From Nageia nagi (Eukaryota > Pinophyta): a stretch of 64,000 bases of DNA. The notes below the pieces were generated by a model. The model ran no database searches, was not told the origin of the DNA, and was given only the letters and a program-made list of their open reading frames with translations. The DNA lies in the NCBI GenBank assembly GCA_050084985.1, contig JBITNC010000001.1:51956001-52020000 (forward strand), written 5' to 3'. The position numbers and the translations under genes are program-made. This document shows, piece by piece, positions 47,909 to 62,404 of the stretch (position 1 is the stretch's first letter; each line of letters starts with the position of its first letter).

Positions 47909-49162
47909 AGAAGGATGATCTTAAAAATCAGACCCCAACACTAGTAAGGGTGTATCTTGTTAATATTTCATAGTTTTTTAATTAGGTGTAACTCTTGTTT
48001 CAATGAAGATTTTGTGTTCAACATATATCAAATTTATTGATTATTCTAATATTTTATATTACCTTTTAAATTATTCAACTTATAGGTGCAGTTCAACATA
48101 TGTTTACCAATCCTAGGATTAATAGTTCATGTAGGTACATTTTCTTGAAAATTAAGAATCATTTGCACCTGTTAGTAAGCTCTATCAAATTAACTTTTGG
48201 CCAATGATATTATCCTCCAATTTGTGAGACTTTATATTTGAACAAAATACCTCTTTATGTCCAATGATAAGTATATAAAAAGATATCTAGTTTTTTTATA
48301 ACGTTTTATCCTTTCAACCATTTACTTATCTAAGTGAAATTATCTATCATGTTAAATGGTAGCTTACAGTTTCCTTATTGTTACTTCCTTATCTATTGAA
48401 TGTCATTGAAATTTCTATTAACAATATAATAAACATCAATATATTAAATAATCTAAGCTAAAATTTAATCCCAACATATCCTTTTATACTTTGAGAATTA
48501 TAGACTATAGACATTCAGTAGACAAAAATGTAGATTGAATTTTGAGATAATTTCCTATAACTATCATTTGTAAATAATTTACAAACTAGAGAGAAGAATG
48601 AAGTTTGCAATTATCCCATACAAATACATATCCCTCAATTTTACAATAGAGTCTTTTGTAAAAATAGTACATTTGGGAAAAAGAAAATTATATATTCCCA
48701 AATTACTAGTTGAGGAATGAAATTTTCCCTTATAATATTGTTGGGGGAATGAAGGCCCTATGTATGCCTTGAGGTTTGAATCATAAAGTTACTTGGGATT
48801 TTTAAAATAAATAAAAATTACCAAGTTTATATTTTATGCCTCCTTCCAACCCTTAATATTTTTTTTGTTGAACCTTCTCTATAGTGGGGTGTCCTCTTCT
48901 TTTCATGCATATACAAATGTTGGCCAACTTTTTTTAATTAATTGTTTACTTTAGTATATGTCCTTTGTAGATAACCTTGAGTAATGGTTGAAAGCTTCTA
49001 TGTATTACTACTTTATCCTCATTTTTAGGGTTTAAAGTTGAAGGAATAGTAATATCCATATTAATTTTCATCTCTTCAAGTGATATATTATGCTCTTCTA
49101 TTTCTTCCCATGTGGTTCCTTCTATTGGATCTAGGAGGATAATGGAGAGGAATTAAACCCAA
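47909..49162. repeat. Block C: twin of 17781-19034
   Basis: Includes the empty copia target site TTATC (48210-48214) and, on the minus strand from 48740 to 49162, the C-terminal part of the LINE ORF1-like pseudogene. Identical by eye to its twin. Confidence 0.85.
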
Positions 49163-52100
49163 TGTTGAGTATGGTGCAGCAGTGTTATCATTATTTTTAA
49201 CATGATGAGAGTAGTGTACATATGGTTCACATGGTTGCACATGTCAAACTAATAATGTTGAAAAGATTTGCAAAGTTATCAAATGCAAAAATGACAAAAG
49301 GCCCAAAAGTTATCATGAGGTACCAAAAGTTATCAAGAGGGCCAAACCGCAAATGGAAGGTGATGGATAACTAGAGATGGATTTAATAAGTTATTGGATT
49401 TATAATAAGGTTGTGTGCAACATTGGAATAGTTAAATTTCATATTGGTTCTTTTTAGGGCACACTTATGAATTTTTGAATAGTTAGACTTATGGGTGATA
49501 TTAGCTCCATGAAAGTTAAATTTTGAATAAATGGTGTTGATTCATAGGCTAACATTTAAATCATATATAGTAATACATACTAATAATATGTGATCAAAAT
49601 TTTGTAGCAAGATGATGACCAATGCAAAATTGGCACAAGCTACAAAATGTCACTTAGTAATGTTTTGTAGTTTGGTGCATTTTTTGGGACAATAATGAAA
49701 AAAAGTAATTCTATGAGTTTGATTTGATATATTTGATTCTTGGTTGTAGATTTGCAATTAGCATGAAAAATCTCATAACTTTGATTTTTGGTTTATCTTA
49801 ATTCAAGGTCTAGAAGTCAATGAATAAAGATGCCTAGTAAGTGTTTGATGAAATGACAAGACATAAATTTTGACTAAATGTTGAGCCCAATTTTGGGAGT
49901 GAAATGTTTGACAAAATGTTATTATAATTTTTGAGTATATATTTTTATTTCTTATTAAAATATATTACACTCCTAATTGAGTGTGGAGAATTTTAGTGAT
50001 ATAAAATATAAATACAAGCTTTTAGAGATGGTTGATGATTTATACAAAAAATGTAATACCATTTCATGTCATAAAAACTTGGAACATGCATTTTGAGTGC
50101 AATTGATATATTATCATGAACCAGTTTTGCAATATTCAAAGTTTTTTGGGTTTGTATATTGGCAATGTAGTATGATTGTGAGTAGTGTGTAAAGTATGTG
50201 TGAGTAATGAAAATGTTTGCAATGAATGATTTCTTTATAGTTCTACAAGTGTTGAGAGTTCTAAATGTGTGTGAGAAATCATATCAATCTTGAATCAAAA
50301 TGTGAGACATTTTCTTGATCTAAATAATGACATTTCTTCCAATGGTTTCAAGAAACGTTTCTTAGTCCATTTTGGGGTTTTCAACTGATAGGTGTGAAGA
50401 GTGAGTGAGTATGAATAAAAGGGTTGAAGCTATAGAAGAGTGTGGTAATTTTTGGAATAAAAAAGAATTATTGAAGAGATAGATTCAAATTATGGTTATG
50501 TGTATAAGTGTTTTGAGCTAGACCATTTTGAGTCTTGGGTAACTAGTTATTAATCCTTTATCTTATCTTATGAAATCTATCAAGTGGGTGGTTGGCAAGA
50601 GGATTTGATGCTCCTTGTAGTTGGTGATGTAGAACTTAGGGATTGGTGCTCTTTCCAATTGGTGATAGTAAATTTTGTGTAAAGTTAGATATTTATAATA
50701 GTTGGATTTGGATTGGAGTCCAACCAATCTTATTCAAGGACGTAGCCACATTGGTAAACCTTGTTATATCATATGTTGTGTTATATTTCTCTTGTGTGTT
50801 TGATTAGTAGGGTTTTAAAAAAAGGTATGGTGTATAGTAATATCTACATAAAATATGAAAATAATAATCAAGTTATCATTGTGGTTTATTTAGATGATAT
50901 TATTTTTGGAGGTAGTAAAGGTGAAATATGCGAAGAGTTTGCAAACTAAATGTAAATAGACTTTGAGATGTCAATGATAGGTGAAATTTCATATTTTCTT
51001 GGTTTGCAAGTTAATTAGTTAAAGAATGGTATTTTTATTTTACAAATCAAGCATGTAAAGGAGATGTTAAAAATTTTCACTATAGAGGATTACAAGCCTG
51101 TGAGCACTCCCATGGTGATGGGTTGCAAGTTAAGTAAGGATGATAAAGCACCAATAATGGATCAAACATAGTATAAGTCAATGATTGGAAGTTTACTTTA
51201 CTTGACTACCACTAGACCAGATATTTTGTAAGTAGTATGCATGGTTGCATGATTTTAGGCTATCTGAATGTAACACATGTGACTATAATGAAGAGGATAT
51301 TTCAGTTCCTCAAGGGTACAATGGATTATGGCCTATGGTATCCCAAGAGGAAGGATTTCCAACTCATTTCTTTCTGAGATGTAGTTTGGGTAAGGTGTGT
51401 AGATGACAAGAAGAGTACTAGTGTTGGTTCATTTTACCTAGGCAATAATCTTATTGGTTGGTATAGCAAGAAATAAGAATAGGTATCATTGTCCATAGCA
51501 GAAGCAAAGTACATAGTAGTGACATCATGTTGCACATAGGTTATGTGGGTGAAATAAATGATGAAAGATTTAGGTATTCACATCAATGAGCCCATTTTAG
51601 TTATGTGTGATAACACAAGTGCAATTAATATTTCTAAAAATTTGATCATGCATTCAAAAATGAAACACATTGCCATTTGGTTCTTGAAGGAAATGATTGC
51701 ATAAGGAGAGGTAAAGTTGAAATTTATTCTCACATCAAAGTAAGTAGCATATATATTTACTAAACCATTACCCAAGAAAATTTTTGAGTACTTGCAAAAG
51801 AAATTGGGAGTGGTGACATTGTCCAAGTATTGACTAGCTTTTGGGTGCATAATCTCAAGGGGAATAATTTTGTACCTTCTTATCTTTTTACTCCTATATA
51901 ATTATGTTTTATTATATAGTGATTTATATTTTAGTATTATGTATATGGACTCAGGGGGAGTCCAATGCATCCATTTGTATTTGTTGTGAAAGGGGGAGAA
52001 GAGTAACAAGTTTTTGCATGTGTTACCAACAATTCTAAAGGGGGAGATTGTTGAGTACGGTGTAGTGGTGCTATCATTGTTGTCAACATAATGAGATCAA

Positions 52101-53794
52101 AGTGCATATGATTCACATGTACATGTTAAAGAAATGACATCAACAAGATTTGCATAGTTGTCAGATGCAAAAATGACAAAAGGACCAAAAGATGTCATGA
52201 GGTACCAAAAGTTGTCAAGAGGGCCAAAATGCAATTGGAAGGTGATGAACAACCCAATATGACTTGGATAAGTTTTTTGATTGATAACAAACTTGTGTAC
52301 AACATTGGAATGGTCAAATTTAATGTTGGTTCTTTCTTGGGCACACTTATGGATTTTTGAACAATCAGAATTTTGGGTGAAATTGGCTCCATGCAAGTCA
52401 AATTTTGAGCAAATGGTGTTGATTAAAAATTTTAAATTTAACTTATATATAGAACTATATACCAAGAACATGTGGTCCAAATTTCATAGCAAGATGATGA
52501 CCAGGGTAGAAATGGTGCAAGCTACAATATACCACTTAGTAACTTTTTGAAGTTTGGTGCACTTTTTGGGATAGCAATGAAAAAAAGGAATTTCATGAGT
52601 TTGATTTGAGATATTTGATTTATGGTTGTATATTTGCAATATGCATAAAAAATCTTATAACTTTGGTTTTTAGTTCATCTCAATTTGAGGTTTAGAAGTC
52701 AATGAATAAGGATTCCTGGTAAGTGTTTGATGAAATGATAAGACATAAATTTTGGCTAAGTGTTGAGCCTAATTTTAGCAGTGAAATGTTTGGGAAAATG
52801 CTTATTATGATTTTTGAGTGTATAGTTTTATTTCTTGTTAAAATATATTACACTCCTAATTGAGTTTTGAGAGTTTTAGTGATATAAAATATAGAAACAG
52901 GCTTTTAGATATGATTGGTGATCTATGTAGAAATGGTAATACCATTTTTGTATCATATGGAATTGGAACATGCATTTTGAGTACAATCAATATATTATCA
53001 TGAACCAGTTTTGCAATATTCAAATTTTTTTGGGTTTATCTATTGGTAGTGTAGTATGATTTTGAGTAATGTATGAAGTATGTGTGAGTAACAAAAGTGT
53101 CTATAAAGAATGATTTCTTTATAGTTCTACAAGTGTTGAGAGTTCTAAATGTGTGTGAGAAATCATATCAATTTTGAATCAGAATGTGAAACATTTTCTT
53201 GATTTGAATAATACCACTCCTTTCAGTTATTTCAAGAATAATTTTTTGGTCTATTTTTTGGGTTTTTCAACTGATAGGTGTGAAGAGTGAGTGAGTATGA
53301 ATAAAAAGGTTGAAGCTATAAAAGAATGTGGTGATTTTTGGAATGAGAAGAAAATATTTATGAGATAGATTCAAATTATGGTTGTGAGTAGAAGTGTTTT
53401 GAGCTAGACCATTTCATGTCTTTGATAATTGGTTATTAATCCTTCATGTTATCTTATTGAATTTGTCAAGTGGATGCTTGGCAAGAGGAGTTGGTTCTCC
53501 ATGTAGTTGGTGCTACAGAACTTAGGAGTTGGTGCACCTTCTAGTTGGTGCTGGTAAATTATGTATAAAGTTGGAGTTTTACAATGGTCGAATTTGGATT
53601 GGATTCCAAGCAATCTTATTAGGGTATGTAGCTACATTGGTGAACCTTGTTATATCTTGTGTTGTGTGATGTTCTCTTATGTGTTTCTATTTAGTTTCAT
53701 CTTTTTGATGCATTGTTTAAAGTTTTTGGGTTTGAAGTTTTAAATTTAAAGACACTTATTCATCCCCCATCTCAATGTAATATGTAGTTCAACA
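49163..53794 (+). mobile_element. Twin of the internally deleted copia element
   Basis: 5' LTR 49163-50801 (truncated), interior 50802-52048, 3' LTR 52049-53794 with TGTTGA...TCAACA ends. It arose by the segmental duplication, not by a new insertion: its flanks and its internal deletion point are the same as in 19035-23666. The flank after the 3' LTR reads TGCAA here and TGTAA in the first copy. Confidence 0.9.
50813..51833 (+). pseudogene. copia RT/RNase H fragment, twin copy
   Basis: Same residues as the fragment at 20685-21705: the VVYLDDIIFGGS active-site box, the CDNTSAINISKN RNase H motif and the FTKPLPKK tail, with the same stops. Non-functional. Confidence 0.88.
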
Positions 53795-54007
53795 TGCAAA
53801 ACATTGGTGAGTTTGGAGAGGATCTATAAAAGGATGCATACAAGATGGGACAAGTTCATCCTCTCATATTTGAAATGGTTGAAGATTATGGAACTGAGTG
53901 CAACTATTTGCCTTTTGATTAATATCCAATTACTTATTATTGGTTGAATAGTTAGCAGGATGGGAAGAGAGGGTCTTACCTAGAACAACCCTAAACTTAA
54001 GAACTTA

Positions 54008-54688
54008 GAAAATAGGATTGCCATATTTCACTTATAGGTTAGGTGGAGCTACAGAGGGAACTAGTGTGCAAGATTTCTATACTCTAAATAGACCCTACAT
54101 ATGAAGACTATGTTTTTGTTATGTAATAATTTCTCCAAAACAATACCATCATGCAACAAATTGATGTTAATCTTAATATGTACAGAGGCTTTTACATCAA
54201 TGTGGATACAAATCCTTATATATAGAGTGGTCTTGCAATGATTAGTACAATCAAATTTGTAGAGATATACAACTATTGAGTTTCCCATTACCTCAAAGGT
54301 TTCTTTATACCAAAGATATCTTAGAAGATTAGGAAGGTTGATTTATATATGATCCTTAATTCTAGCTTCAAGACACATCTTAAAACTAGGGTATGGTGTT
54401 TTGATAAATTATACCACTCACCTACGAAACCATTCTCCACCATAAAAAAATTAATCTCTATCTTCTTGGGTGGAAAATGTGGCTAGTGAATAACCATTGG
54501 AATAATGATTAATTGAGACCTCTCTATTTATATCCTATATGCAATAGGGAAGATCCTAATGTTTTAAGATTGTGATGTAACTTCTCATTACTATTCTTCA
54601 ATATTTAATATTTGCATATCTTATGTAGCCTACAATTGACCATTCTGATTCTTTTTGGGTTCTTGACCCCACGTATGCATTCATTGAA
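54008..54688 (-). pseudogene. LINE ORF1-like pseudogene, twin copy
   Basis: Matches 23880-24560, including RICIHIDVKASV and the damaged zinc knuckle ICRVYLEYRNLAH. A 1 bp insertion relative to the first copy lies near 54610 ('taatatttgcat' against 'taattttgcat'). Confidence 0.6.
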
Positions 54689-55166
54689 ACCTCTGCTAAA
54701 GTCTAGTTGGTTGTTACACAAACAAAATTAAGGCTTGAGTGGAGAATCCTATATCAATTAAAAATTTAACTCTATTTATTTAAAATATCTTAAATATCTT
54801 ATATGTATATCTAAACATGCACAAAGGCGATGTTTAGTAGATCTATATTTAAGTTAATTCATTAATTTAATTTTAATATTTCAAATAATATCCTTTTGAA
54901 AAAAAATTTAAAATATTTTAAAAGTCAATCATAATTTCTTTAAAGATTATCCTCATGAAAATTAATCATCCTATTCACTACCTACTTTCTTTTGAACACA
55001 TTATTTTGTTGGATTTTCTTCAATTGCATAAATTAATTATCTAAATTACAGTTAAATTAATTAACTAAAAAATAAACATACTGCTTGATAGATAATATTT
55101 TAAATATTACCACATTCTCCTCCATAAAAATATTATTCTAGAAAAAAATAAATAAATTAATTAGCT

Positions 55167-55957
55167 GATTATGTCGCTTTGCTTGCTTTGCTATATGCCT
55201 TCATGCAGCATGGTGAATGAAAGTTGTAAATACTTCAGCACCATGATCCAAAGTTATGGCCTTACACCCAAGTTAGAGCATTATGCTTGTATGGTTGACT
55301 TGCTTGGTAAGGGGGGTCTTCTTGGTGAGGCACATAACATTATTGCATTGATGCCAATAGAAGCATATGCTTTTATATTTGGAGCTTTGCTTAGTGCCTA
55401 CAAAATTCATTGCAATATTATGATTGAAAAAATTGTGGGAAAACATCTTTTGAATAGGAAATCTTGTTTTGCTATCAAACATTTATGTTGAATATGGAAG
55501 ATTGGAACAAGTTGCAATGGTAAGAAAAAGAAAATGGATTAAGAAGAGTGTCAAGATGCAGCTGGATTGAGATAAAGAACAGAGTGCACACATTCCTTGT
55601 TGGGGATACATCGTATCCATAATCAGATCAAATTTATGAGAAGTTGAAGAGCTTGCTTAAGAAAATAGAGAAGGTAGGGTACATTCTTGATACCAGCTTT
55701 GTGTTGCATGATGTAGAGAAGAAAAAGAAGAAAAGTATCCTTTTGGTCACAGTGAGAAGCTGGCTCTTCCATTTGGACTTATCAGCACCAACATAGGGAC
55801 AACAATACAATTTATAAATAATCTCTATTTTTGTGGGGATTGTCACAATGCAACCAAATTTATTTCCAAGACTATTGAGCGTGAAATTATCATAAAACAC
55901 GTCAACCATTTTCATCATATCAAGAATGGATTGTGTTTTTGTAGGGACTATTGGTAA
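55167..55957 (+). pseudogene. DYW-type PPR 3' fragment, twin copy
   Basis: Matches 25038-25828 at an offset of 30,129, with the same frameshifts. HSEKLAL, CGDCHN and the terminal DYW are kept. The only coding difference seen is GGT to GGG (55837) in the Gly codon of CGDCHN, which is silent. Confidence 0.9.
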
Positions 55958-56868
55958 ATTGATCTATAATTAAGTGCCTAAGCCAAGGATTCATTTCATC
56001 GCGTATAGAATTTAATATTTTGCAGAATAAAATAGGCACTCACTTAATGTGCATTAGACTAAATGCTAGCTTAATATTGAATCCGGAACTTTATAACAAT
56101 TCACAATGATTCAAAAGACAAGGATATCAATAACTTATCACACAATGAATACTTTGAATTTATAATGGAAAAATTTTAATGGGAAAAAACCAGTGAGAAT
56201 GGACATTGGATATTATTAAGAACAAGCAAAGCATAGAAGTGCCGACTTGGAAAAATGATTCACAAGGCGAAGATGGGTGGAATTTCATACCAATTCACTG
56301 TACATCAACAAATTTGAAAAGGCCCCAAAAAACAAAACACACTACATGAATTAGATCTAATCAACAGTCACACGACCATAGTCCATCCTTCGGTTTGCTC
56401 TTTTCTCCTTACTTTGTTTATTCCCCAAAACTCTATATGTTTTGTTCTTCCCAAAAGTTTAAAATTGTCCAATCCCCAATCTTCAGTGATCTATAAGATG
56501 AGAATGACATTTTAACTTCTGCCCAAAATTATATAGTTTAGCTATTGTGAATTGAAGATTCTATAGTTTAACCATTCTAAATAATTCACATGCCTGATAG
56601 TTTAACCATTTTCAATCATTTTGCATGCCTTGTATAACCATTTCTTTTTACCCCACATATCTTGCAGCAAGAGTTCAACTTCAAACGGATATTTATAAAA
56701 GTTGATGTGAAATTCCTTATCCTATTACTCGGAAAGCTGAAATGCCACAGTTTCAAAAATCTAGAAAACTCCCACAAAATTAAAATATGAAACATTCTCA
56801 TAAAGCTGGAATGTGGAAAATTCCCTGAAAGATGGAATACTAAAAATTCTCAAAAAAGGTCAGAAAAA

Positions 56869-57779
56869 GTTGGAATGCAAAATATTCCCGAAAATTTAGA
56901 ATTAGGAAAATTCTCATCATACAACTGGTTGTCATCGATCTTGAGTGCCACAGAACAGGCCGGTATGTTTTCAACATCCTAAGGCTTCCGTTTGGCAAAA
57001 TCCTGCAAGAAATCACGAATATTGTCCTAAAATAGGACATTAAAATCTAAACGTCATCCTGGGTCTTCAAACGTGTGAAATGCATACAAAGCGAAAATCT
57101 TCCAAATAAACATTTTGGTCGACCTATTGATCGTATGATCGAATCTAGCTACCACCGCCAAACATCAGTACAACATTCAAAGCTTCATACAAAAACGAGG
57201 CATTTGCAATGGCGGAAGGTGGAAGGTTTAGGATGAGCAATGTCTTCAAATAAAGAGTGTAAGCAAGGGAAAAGCATGAATTTGTAGAAAATTTGACATT
57301 CAAAGCTAAAATGTTCTCAACATAAGATTCATACACCATCCGATGGTCTGTTTGTCTTCAAGTTTATACGGACGTGATTGACCCCTTTGTGTAGGTTGCC
57401 GATATGCTAACTACCTTGTAACGACTTTCTGGCCACTCGGGTGTGAAGTGAATGTTTTCATGGAAAGACAGGATGTAAACCCCCAACATTATTATCAGTT
57501 GGATGGTCTTTATTCTACAAAAGAAAAGACGTGACCGCAATACCTCTTACATGCTCACACAGTAAATCAATAACTCAACTTCATTTCATCTACCAGAATG
57601 ATTTGCAGCCATAAACAACCATCGATTGATATTTTTGCCCCTCTTGCCCAAGGAGACCCCTACAGCGTAATAAAAGTGAAGGCTATCGAACTACCAACTG
57701 TCTCGATTCGTACGCGTAAGCTGTAAAGGCATGCCACGATAGTACAAATAGGGGCGATGAGGCCGCTGCATTAAGAAAT
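56869..57779. other. CpG-richer island, twin copy
   Basis: Matches 26740-27650 with no difference noticed, including the possible minus-strand exon DVENIPACSVALKIDDNQLY. The GGAAT/ATTCC cluster lies just before it, at 56805-56919. Confidence 0.4.
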
Positions 57780-57823
57780 GGGTATTGTGCATATAATTTA
57801 AAATTGCATCTTTTTCATCTAAA

Positions 57824-58094
57824 TCAATCAAAGAAACATATAATCGTAATATAACTCATCTATAGAGTTAATTCCCATATTAACATAATAATAAATTAGT
57901 ATTATCAAATACTAATATAAGCAAGTATTTATTAGATATTAATAATGAAAAAATCTATTATCATGCACTTTTATATAATTAAGCCATGTATTCACTAATT
58001 ATTTATTTTTCTATTTTTATTTTATGCAACATGACTATTCAAAATCATTAGTTAAAGATAACTTCAAATCAAAAATTACATAATCAAAATTGTT
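57824..58094. repeat. Dispersed repeat, twin of 27695-27965
   Basis: Third copy in the window of the repeat first seen at 16885-17155, carried along by the duplication. Confidence 0.75.
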
Positions 58095-58138
58095 TAAAGA
58101 AATTATTAGCAAAATAAGATAACATTTATTATCCATGA

Positions 58139-58700
58139 TGTTATCTTTTCTTATCTATATCAATGTTTATCTTATGGTTACCAGGACTAATAACATTATT
58201 TTGTAGCTACATTCACCCTTATAGGCAACATTAACCTTCATGCACTTCAAACTCTATAAATAATATCTCTAAGTAGCGTTCTCCATGTCTTCTATTATGG
58301 ATTCATATTTTAGATATCTTTTCTAAGAGGAGGTTGAAATATTCATATCATTTTTGCACATATAACTCCCTCTTCCCAAAAAAAGTGCTTTATTGGCATT
58401 TTAAACCCTCAACCCTATCCTCTAGATCATAAAAGTTAACCATAAAAAAATTATTCAGAAGAAGGGAAATGCAATGCTTACAATCCCTAAAGTTTTTTGC
58501 AAGCTTCATCAAATTCTCTAAACATGGATGCGTCCCCCTTAATTTATAGATGATTGCATGAAATTTTAGTTGTATAGGGTGTATTCCATCTTTTTCATCT
58601 AAATTATTGATAAAAAATGAAAGACATTCTATTAGGAGAATTCATGGGATTTCAAATAGATCCAATATTATTCTATTCATTGTGTTCATAGTATCAGAGC
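58139..58700 (+). mobile_element. Orphan LTR with PBS, twin copy
   Basis: Matches 28010-28571, with the same TAGTATCAGAGC after the LTR-like end. Confidence 0.45.
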
Positions 58701-60824
58701 ATCAAATGTCATCTGGGATTGTACGTCAATCACCATTATCCTTTGTTTACATCATTGAAGAGCAAACCTCATGAATGTAGGCTAAAAGCAAGAAGTTGAG
58801 TTCACTTAAAGAGGAAGTGGTGGAAATTAGCAAAGTTAAAATTCAATGTCAAAAAATTAGGATCCCAATTTTAGTAAATTAAAATCAAGATCCTGATTTA
58901 GGTTTAGGATCGTAGTAAATATTAGGATCCAAATATTTAAAACTAAAATACATACATTTATTGGGATCTCGATATTTAAATCTTTGATTTCACCTCAAAT
59001 TTAGGCTCAAAAAAGGCTTGGTGAGCTAGCACTTAGCCTTGGACATGCAAGTATATGTTCATAGCAATTTTAATAGAAAATCTCAATTTCAAGCATATGT
59101 TTGATGGAGTTTTTGATATAACTATTTTATGAAATAAAAACCCATTATAGATTAAAGAATGTAGATTTCAAATATGTAATTTTTTTCACAATTGGATAAG
59201 AATTTATATATTTCAATTATTTTTTAGTAAAAGTGGTCCATATACATGAAATATGAGGATATATTTTTTTAATAATTTTTTTAGAGAAGTTATGAAAAAC
59301 TAATTATACAGGGACAAGCTTCATATGATTGAGAAAATATTATGTTTAGATCAAGTTATGGTGGACAAACATGAGCACTTTTAAAAACAAAAAACATGCC
59401 TGGTAGAAAATTAATAAAAAATAATATTGATGAAAAATTTATGAAAAAATATCAAATTCAAGCTCCAATATGTTAGGTATCTTTTCCTAAAAATATTTGA
59501 AAAAATACATTAATTTTAGTCAAATTATGTTTGACGGACACATGCATGGTATGGTCCAAAAATGGTTTTTTTTTAAATATGGTTTTTTTTCATCCTATTT
59601 AATTTTAAATTCTATGATCTAGGTATTGGAACATATTATATATTTGAAAACTAGACCATGAGCACTACATTTTCACCGTATTGACCCTTTTCCTAATTCC
59701 ATGTCTAAGTGCTTCAAATTTTGAGATTAATCATACCCAAATTTGAAAATCAAGGAAAATACTTTTACTTTTCAGCCTTGGAGTGGACCTAATTTCTTGC
59801 ACCCACCTTGTTAGAGATTGGGCTACAAACCTTTCCATAATTGTTGCAATTGACAATGAATTTGTATCGATTAACTCATATATATCCTTTCTATCATGCT
59901 CATCTTATGACATTTTCCATACCTTATATAGTTAATGTTGTAATTATAAAATCTACAACTATAAAATATCTCCTCTTAAGTATTTTTAGTTGTAATTCTT
60001 TTAATAGAATAAAATCTACAATAATAAAATACTTTTATAAAGATCTTTTACCTCTTAAATATTTTATGTCACAATTGAAATAAAGAAATAATAGTATTAT
60101 CTACAATAACAAAACATTTTCATAAGCATCTTTACTTCTTCAATATTTTATGTTGTAATTCATTATATTGTAGAAAATGAAAATTTAATTGGATGCACAA
60201 CATAACCCTACTATTTTTTTCAAATGAGTGCACTATGTTCTTGCAATGAAATATTTAAATCTTTATGGTCTATTCCTCCATTTAAACTTTATCTCCACAA
60301 ATGCATTCCAAGAGAGTCATTATGAAAGCACTAACCTTTAAATGCATTTATTCCTCTTTCTAAGACATATGAGGATGAGATAATATATTTTGGAAATTTC
60401 ATGAGTATGCAAGTGTTTTTATGCTATTAGCATAACTTGTAACAGAATCAAATGAATTTTGAGGAGAAAGTAAAACTTAGGAATGATTAACTGCATTATT
60501 GTTATGCTTTCAAATAAAGAATACCTATCACTACTATGTTTTCATCTATGTACATACATGATAAATCAAATATATCTTCAACTAATTTCCTTGAACATCT
60601 TCCTATTATTTATTCTTAATACAACATACTATCATATATTGAAACTAACATCTTCCAAAAGAATTAATTATGCCCATGGCATCGTACAATGCTCTTAGAT
60701 GATGCAAGAGAAACTAAAGAAGTTGTACGTAGGAGCAATTTATGATAAGTCTCTAAAGTATAAGGTGGTTATTCAAAACCACCACCTTAAGATTTAAAGG
60801 GCCTATTTATAAACAACATTTTTT
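58701..60824. other. Twin of 28572-30696: non-coding repeats
   Basis: Contains the aggatc micro-repeat (about 58855-58988) and the three-copy AT-rich tandem repeat (59918-60173). A 1 bp shorter A-run near 58850 is the only difference noticed. It ends at the deletion junction. Confidence 0.6.
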
Positions 60825-60829
60825 CTTGT
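60825..60829. other. Deletion junction with 5 bp filler
   Basis: CTTGT stands between sequence matching 30696 and sequence matching 36846. Neither side of the intact copy continues with these five bases at the breakpoints, although 'ttcttt' precedes 36846 in the first copy. Filler of this size is usual for end-joining repair. Confidence 0.75.
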
Positions 60830-62404
60830 CTTCAAAATCTTGTTTCTTCATTAGGTGAGTTTATTTACATGGAGAAAAATATATTTTATTCTATTCATCC
60901 CCACCAATTCCCACCATTGTCTATATGTCAAAATAGATCTCTTGAAATATCTTAAGGAATCTATTAACCTCGAACTAGGTGATACTATGATTCATCATAG
61001 AATTGTATATATCAATCTATCTAAAGCTTTCTATAGATATTAGTTTATTTCACATAAAATCAAGGATAACCCTTTGTTGGATGGCAAATTCAATACCCTT
61101 AGAACCTCATCTCCACCTACTCTTGCACCTTATACACCTATTCCAAAGCTATATAGTTCAAAATGAGATTTCTTTTTGTTCTCATTAATATGGTAATTTA
61201 GATTTAATCTACATATGAAAGGGTAAATTATTTGATTTTATTCTTCAAATTATATACTCTTTTACATACAAGAGCAATCAAAGTTTTATTATTAGTCATA
61301 ATCCTAGAAGAGGGGAAGCTATTAGTTTCATAACATCCAAGTTTAATGCAAGTTTTATCTTGTGTTTTATGGAACCATTTGAACAAACAATTTGAATCCT
61401 CTTGGAATTTAGAAACTATTATTTAGTATTATCAATCTATATGCTTCTAAATATACCAGTGAAAGATGTGTTTTATGCTATTAGTGTTCCTTGTCACTAC
61501 CAATTATATGTGATGATTTTAGAATCAATAAGTGAGATACAGACAAGATAGATCATTTTCTAATGAATTGATTGATTTGGAAATCAAAGGCATAATATTT
61601 TATATAAAATAAAATTTTTCATGTATACCCTATTTCCTATTTCTCAATTTTATATTTTCCCAATGAAATTTTATTTACATGGTCTAGTTTTTTTGTCACA
61701 CATGTTAAAATTATAAAATATGTATGCAAGGTTATGCTTTTAAACTAGCACTATATTCACTTTAATTAGAGGTCAACCTCTTTATCTTTTATTGAATCTG
61801 TATTTGGTACCAACGCATGTGATCATGCTTCAATTTCAATTTTTGGTTACCTCCATCCCATCATTTTCAGGTTATTATAAGAGATATTTTTATCTTAATA
61901 CTTATTTCTTAGAATACACTATCATGGCTTTCCATATCCACCAAGTATAGAATCTAGTCAATTACCATTGAACCTCTAGCTCTAAAGGTTGTATACAGTG
62001 GTAGAATAATTATATTACTCAAATGAATAACCTCTTATGTATTCTAAATCAAAAGTAGATCATCTTTAAATAAATATATCAATGATAGTCTCTATGATGA
62101 GCTAACAAAAACCTTCATTTAATTAAACATTTACCCTTTAATACCCATGTTAAAATCATACATAAGGAAAATTAACCATGAGTTGAATAATATAAATATA
62201 TATGAGGCTAGGAAAGCATTGATCAAAGCTCATTTGCACTAGCTCAAAGTGGATCATAGATTGACCGATGTGATTTTTCAAAATCTTTATCAATCCTAAC
62301 ACACTACTCAATTCAAATATATCAAATAGGGATGAATCGAATTTATGTCATTACCTTATATTTCAAGTGCCATTATGAGGTATTATATCTACGTAGTTTC
62401 TATT
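60830..62404 (+). mobile_element. LINE relic, twin copy, 5' end removed by the deletion
   Basis: Matches 36846-38420. The ORF1-like reading begins abruptly at LQNLVSSLGEFIY. One extra C (CCCC near 60900) is a 1 bp insertion relative to the first copy. The endonuclease remnants are present as in the first copy. Confidence 0.5.
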
